A stretch of 17,236 bases of DNA, taken from NCBI GenBank assembly GCA_964416315.1, contig CAYQDR010000109.1:1-17236 (forward strand), read 5' to 3'. The notes beneath the pieces were generated by a model, which was not told the origin of the DNA, searched no databases, and saw only the letters and a program-made list of their open reading frames with translations. This stretch comes from CAYQDR01 sp964416315 (GTDB lineage: Bacteria; Methylomirabilota; Methylomirabilia; Rokubacteriales; DASRDR01). The translations under genes were made by a program, and so were the position numbers. Shown one piece after another: positions 14,881 through 17,236 of this stretch (the first letter of the stretch is position 1; each line of letters opens with the position of its first letter).

Positions 14881-14903
14881 CGAACGCCGGATCAACAGGG
14901 GCC
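14813..14903 (+). promoter_or_regulatory. Alternative RNA structures of the attenuator (1:2 hairpin and antiterminator)
   Basis: CGGCGGG (14813-14819) pairs with CCCGCCG (14860-14866), and inside it GACGGGG (14823-14829) pairs with CCCCGTC (14851-14857). The Phe/Tyr codons lie in the loop. Downstream, GGCCCTGT (14866-14873) can pair with ACAGGGGCC (14895-14903) with one bulged G. That 3' strand includes the first five bases of the terminator stem, so the antiterminator and terminator exclude each other. A ribosome stalled at 14830-14847 would melt the first hairpin and leave 14866-14873 free. A ribosome at the stop codon would cover it. Pairings were found by eye; no energies were computed. 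Confidence 0.6.
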
Positions 14904-14944
14904 ACGGGCAGACGGGACGGTCGCCCGTGGCCCTTTTCGTTTTT
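14899..14944 (+). terminator. Intrinsic terminator of the DAHP synthase attenuator
   Basis: GGGCCACGGGC (14899-14909) and GCCCGTGGCCC (14923-14933) form a perfect 11-bp stem. It can be extended inward by GAC/GTC across a bulged A. TTTTCGTTTTT follows at 14934-14944. It lies 51 bases upstream of the DAHP synthase start and after the leader ORF, so it acts before the gene, as in an attenuator. Confidence 0.88.
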
Positions 14945-14994
14945 GTGCGGCCCTGGAGGTCGTCCCGTCGGCGTGAGGCCCCGGGAGGCCAGCC

Positions 14995-16062
14995 ATGGCC
15001 GACGACTGGGGCCAGCTCGTCGAGCTGGTGCGGGAGGGCAGCCACATGATCATCGTGCTGAAGCCGGGGACGCGGGACGCGGACATCGAAGACGTCTGTC
15101 GCCGCATCGAGGCGCTCGGCCTCCGCGCGCACGTGAGCCGCGGCGAGCAGCGGACCATCATCGGCGCCATCGGCGACGACCGGTTCAAGATGCGGCTCCA
15201 GGCGCTCGAGGCGCTGGAGTGCGTCGAGAGCATGGTGCCGATCCTGCAGCCCTTCAAGCTGGCGAGCCGGGAGGTGCATCCGGCCGACACGGTCGTCCAG
15301 GTAGACGGCGTCCTGATCGGCGGGACCCGTCTGGCGGTGATGGCGGGCCCCTGCTCCGTGGAGTCGCTCGAGCAGCTCCAGACCGTCGCGGAGGGCGTCA
15401 AGGCGGGCGGCGCCCACATCCTGCGCGGCGGGGCGTTCAAGCCGCGCACGTCGCCGTACGCCTTCCAGGGGCTGGAGGAGGAGGGGCTCCAGCTCCTCGC
15501 CGAGGCGCGCAAGCGCACCGGGCTGCCGATCGTCACGGAGGTGCTCGGGCCCGACAAGGTCGAGCTGGTCGCGGAGTACGCGGACATCGTCCAGATCGGG
15601 GCGCGGAACGCCCAGAACTTCTCGCTGCTCAAGGAGGTCGGCCAGTGCGGCAAGCCCGTCCTCCTCAAGCGCGGGATGGCGACGACGATCAAGGAGTTCC
15701 TCCTCTCGGCCGAGTACGTCCTGGCCGGCGGAAACGCGAACGTGATGCTCTGCGAGCGGGGGATCCGCACCTTCGAGACGACGACGCGGTTCACCCTCGA
15801 CCTGAACGCGGTCCCCGTCATCAAGAAGCTCTCGCACCTGCCGGTCATCGTGGATCCGAGCCACGGCACGGGGCACTGGGAGTACGTGGGGCCGATGGCC
15901 AAGGCCGGGATCGCGTGCGGCGCCGACGGCCTCCTCATCGAGGTGCACCACAAGCCCGCCGAGGCCCTGTCGGACGGGCCCCAGTCCCTCAAGCCGGACA
16001 AGTTCGCCCGGCTCATGGCCGAGCTCCGGGTGCTGGCGCAGGCCCTCGGCCGCACGCTGTGA
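14995..16062 (+). CDS. aroF: 3-deoxy-7-phosphoheptulonate (DAHP) synthase with N-terminal regulatory domain
   Basis: Condenses phosphoenolpyruvate and erythrose 4-phosphate, the first step of the shikimate pathway. 355 residues: a ferredoxin-like (ACT-like) domain at about 18-90 (MIIVLKPG..IIGAIGDD..ESMVPILQPFKLASRE), then the TIM barrel with AGPCSVES (Cys120), LRGGAFKPRTSPYAFQG (Arg144, Lys149), IGARNAQNF, LLKRG, VDPSHGTG (His290), EVHHKP (Glu316) and SDG (Asp327). This is the Thermotoga-type enzyme, whose N-domain mediates Phe/Tyr inhibition. ATG 14995 has GGGAGG at 14983-14988. ATG 15046 also has GGGAGG (15032-15037) and matches the Thermotoga start, so a start 17 codons later is possible. 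The symbol is by function; aroG/aroA are used for the same family. Confidence 0.95.
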   Translation: MADDWGQLVELVREGSHMIIVLKPGTRDADIEDVCRRIEALGLRAHVSRGEQRTIIGAIGDDRFKMRLQALEALECVESMVPILQPFKLASREVHPADTVVQVDGVLIGGTRLAVMAGPCSVESLEQLQTVAEGVKAGGAHILRGGAFKPRTSPYAFQGLEEEGLQLLAEARKRTGLPIVTEVLGPDKVELVAEYADIVQIGARNAQNFSLLKEVGQCGKPVLLKRGMATTIKEFLLSAEYVLAGGNANVMLCERGIRTFETTTRFTLDLNAVPVIKKLSHLPVIVDPSHGTGHWEYVGPMAKAGIACGADGLLIEVHHKPAEALSDGPQSLKPDKFARLMAELRVLAQALGRTL

Positions 16063-16195
16063 GCCCGCCCGGTCCGACCGAGGAGCGCGCAGGGGGGAGT
16101 GTCCCGATCTGGGCGGCCGACGGTGGGGTGTCTTCTGACGCTGCGATTCTGGCGCCGGATCAGTTCCGCACTCACGACTTCAGGAGGGCGACTCT

Positions 16196-16795
16196 ATGGC
16201 ATGGCAGATGAGTGGGCAGGCGATCGAACTCTGCAACTGCAAACTGCTTTGCCCCTGCTGGCTCGGACCGGCCCAGCCCGATCAGGGTTACTGCGCGTCG
16301 GGGTGGGTGTTCGACATCCGTGAAGGGAACGCCGACGGCGTTCGGCTCGACGGCCGGAAGGTGGCGTTCGCCGCCGAGTGGCCTGGCGACTTCTGGAGCG
16401 GGAATGGCACGGCACGCCTCTACATCGACGCGCAAGCGAATGCCGACCAGCGGCGCGAGCTCGAGGGCATCTTCAGCGGGAAGCGCGGCGGATTCTTCGA
16501 GGGCGTCATGGGCGGGATCATCAGCAAGTGGCTGCCGACTCAGGTGACACGCATCGAGGTTCGTGACGGCGCGACGCCCGCAGCCACGGTAGGAGACGTC
16601 GCCCAGATCAGGATGCAGCCGCTCAAGGATCCGCAAGGTCGCGCAACCACGGTGCAGGGAGCGGCGGCCCAGGCGGCGTTTCAGATTGAGCGGATGAACG
16701 TCGCGAGCAGCAAGGGCAGTCGATGGGCCGATCCAGAGCTTCGGAGCTGGGAGGGCGACTCAGGCAACCTCGTCTCGTTCAGCTGGCGGTCCTAG
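16196..16795 (+). CDS. DUF1326 domain-containing protein
   Basis: 199 residues, function unknown. The family hallmark is the Cys-rich N-terminus: ELCNCKLLCPCW with Cys13, 15, 19 and 21, then Cys33 in DQGYCASGW, suggesting metal binding. GFFEGVMGGIISKWLP is also typical. AGGAGGG at 16182-16188 is a strong ribosome-binding site. There is no signal peptide or membrane segment. Codon use is less G/C-biased at third positions (GAA, AAA, CTT, CGT, GGT) than in pepA or DAHP synthase, hinting at a different history. The 133 bases before it show no clear promoter, so it may be read from the upstream gene or from a weak promoter I cannot define. Confidence 0.88.
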   Translation: MAWQMSGQAIELCNCKLLCPCWLGPAQPDQGYCASGWVFDIREGNADGVRLDGRKVAFAAEWPGDFWSGNGTARLYIDAQANADQRRELEGIFSGKRGGFFEGVMGGIISKWLPTQVTRIEVRDGATPAATVGDVAQIRMQPLKDPQGRATTVQGAAAQAAFQIERMNVASSKGSRWADPELRSWEGDSGNLVSFSWRS

Positions 16796-16802
16796 GGCTC
16801 AC

Positions 16803-16840
16803 GTCACGGGGCGCCCAAGATCTGGCTTGGCGCCCGTGAC
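16803..16840 (+). other. Strong hairpin after the DUF1326 gene, terminator-like without U-tract
   Basis: GTCACGGGGCGCCCAAG (16803-16819) pairs with CTTGGCGCCCGTGAC (16826-16840): about 15 pairs with two bulges, loop ATCTGG. It follows the stop codon by 7 bases, where a terminator would be expected, but GGCCCCGG follows instead of Ts. It could be a 3' stabilising hairpin or a Rho-assisted terminator. Confidence 0.45.
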
Positions 16841-16934
16841 GGCCCCGGGACGGGGGCGTCAGGAGATGTCACGGGATGGCCCCCAACGGCGGTCGCCCAT
16901 CGTGGGGCAAGACAGCCCCTCGGATTTCGCCGCG

Positions 16935-16943
16935 TGGCATAAT
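16935..16943 (+). promoter_or_regulatory. Possible extended -10 promoter before the TonB-like gene
   Basis: TGGCATAAT matches an extended -10 (TGn plus CATAAT, 5 of 6). No -35 match is present at the right distance. Transcription would start close to the ATG at 16955, leaving little room for a ribosome-binding site, and none is seen. Confidence 0.4.
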
Positions 16944-16954
16944 GGTGTTGGGCC

Positions 16955-17192
16955 ATGACTTCGCGGCGACGGCTCGCCCGCTTCCTCCGGCAGTTCCGCC
17001 GGCCGACCCTGGGCCGGGTGCTGGCCCTCTCGGTCGCGGTCCATCTCATCGCTCTGGTGTTCCTGTTCCGGTCGGATCTGATCACGGGGACACCGCCACC
17101 TCCGGCCCCGGCGCCGCTCATGGTGGAGCTGCCCGCCGCGGCGCCGGGCCGGCCGCTCGTGCGGCCCGGCGCCGCGGCGGGCAGCTCCACCA
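16955..17192 (+). CDS. TonB-like energy transducer, N-terminal fragment
   Basis: An open frame from ATG 16955 to the window end. The N-terminus is cytoplasmic and Arg-rich (MTSRRRLARFLRQFRRP). A single membrane segment LALSVAVHLIALVFLF at about 24-39 contains the S-x3-H pattern of the TonB membrane anchor, followed by a Pro-rich start of the periplasmic linker (TPPPPAPAPLMVELP). TonB couples the proton motive force of ExbB/ExbD to outer-membrane transport. The sequence is trustworthy only to about 17161: beyond that it is a mirror copy of 17121-17151, and from 17193 it is sequencing adapter. The ATG choice is by the membrane-anchor layout. Confidence 0.6.
17121..17192. repeat. Perfect 31-base inverted repeat ending at the adapter (foldback artefact)
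   Basis: 17121-17151 is the exact reverse complement of 17162-17192, with a 10-base loop. The right arm ends at the base where adapter begins. A library foldback chimera explains this better than a genomic palindrome. Confidence 0.8.
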
Positions 17193-17236
17193 CTGTCTCT
17201 TATACACATCTCCGAGCCCACGAGACTAGGCATGAT
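17193..17236 (+). other. Illumina Nextera adapter contamination
   Basis: CTGTCTCTTATACACATCT (17193-17211) is the Tn5 mosaic end used in Nextera libraries. CCGAGCCCACGAGAC (17212-17226) is the read-2 side adapter. TAGGCATG (17227-17234) fits an i7 index, and AT begins the flow-cell sequence. Not genomic DNA. Confidence 0.97.

Noticed and set aside
14866..14890. CCGGC (14864-14868)/GCCGG (14886-14890) hairpin as the main antiterminator
   Set aside because: Only 5 pairs and no overlap with the terminator stem; the 8-pair helix to 14895-14903 explains switching better.
16876..17229. 117-residue ORF ending in CLLYTSPSPRD
   Set aside because: Its end is translated Nextera adapter, and the frame conflicts with the TonB-like frame that has a clear membrane anchor.

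Overview
The window is a very GC-rich stretch, apparently a metagenome scaffold: it contains a 100-N scaffolding gap and ends in sequencing adapter. All genes I can support lie on the + strand. They are tightly packed, with ATGA/TGATG/GTGA overlaps and G/C-biased third positions. GC content, a split glycine decarboxylase, a Liv-type transporter, a Thermotoga-type DAHP synthase and the CCCTCACCCC-type palindromic repeats suggest an uncultured soil or sediment bacterium, perhaps Rokubacteria/Methylomirabilota-like. That placement is inference, and no rRNA or other marker gene fixes it. I saw no tRNA, rRNA, CRISPR array, transposase or phage gene.

Layout. 1-740: last codons of a probable livG, then livF (branched-chain amino acid or amide ABC importer ATPase). 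748-5236: catabolic genes, namely a MaoC-like hotdog protein, an ornithine cyclodeaminase/mu-crystallin family enzyme, a 100-N gap flanked by an identical 55-base duplication, a vestigial start of an FAD oxidase, an intact FAD-dependent (sarcosine/dimethylglycine oxidase-like) oxidoreductase, and an aldehyde dehydrogenase. 5236-5673: a small predicted secreted protein. 5684-11842: the glycine cleavage operon behind a good sigma70 promoter, in the order gcvT, gcvH, gcvPA, an intruding alpha/beta hydrolase, gcvPB, and a LipM-type octanoyltransferase/lipoate ligase that could lipoylate GcvH. 11888-14710: Nudix hydrolase, leucyl aminopeptidase (M17) and a PHP-domain phosphoesterase. 14711-16062: a regulatory region and a DAHP synthase. 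16196-16795: a DUF1326 protein. 16955 to the end: the N-terminus of a TonB-like protein, running into a foldback and adapter.

The most interesting element is at 14761-14944. A sigma70 promoter is followed almost immediately by a 26-codon ORF whose residues 11-16 read FGYFYF, then a strong intrinsic terminator (11-bp GC-rich stem plus U-rich tail), then the DAHP synthase gene. The aromatic codons sit in the loop of a potential two-part 7+7 bp hairpin. A potential 8-bp antiterminator overlaps the 5' arm of the terminator. This is the architecture of ribosome-mediated transcription attenuation by Phe/Tyr supply. The first enzyme of the aromatic pathway could therefore be controlled at transcription as well as by its own N-terminal regulatory domain.

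A plausible shared theme for 748-11842 is oxidation of N-methylated glycines: the FAD oxidase would give glycine plus C1 or aldehyde, with glycine then broken down by the cleavage system. This rests on family membership and adjacency only. Three copies of one GC-rich palindromic repeat lie between genes. Their right arms double as ribosome-binding sites in two cases, and one copy is read as the N-terminus of a secreted protein. Assembly artefacts matter here: the N gap looks like an unmerged 55-base contig overlap, and about the last 75 bases are foldback plus Nextera adapter.
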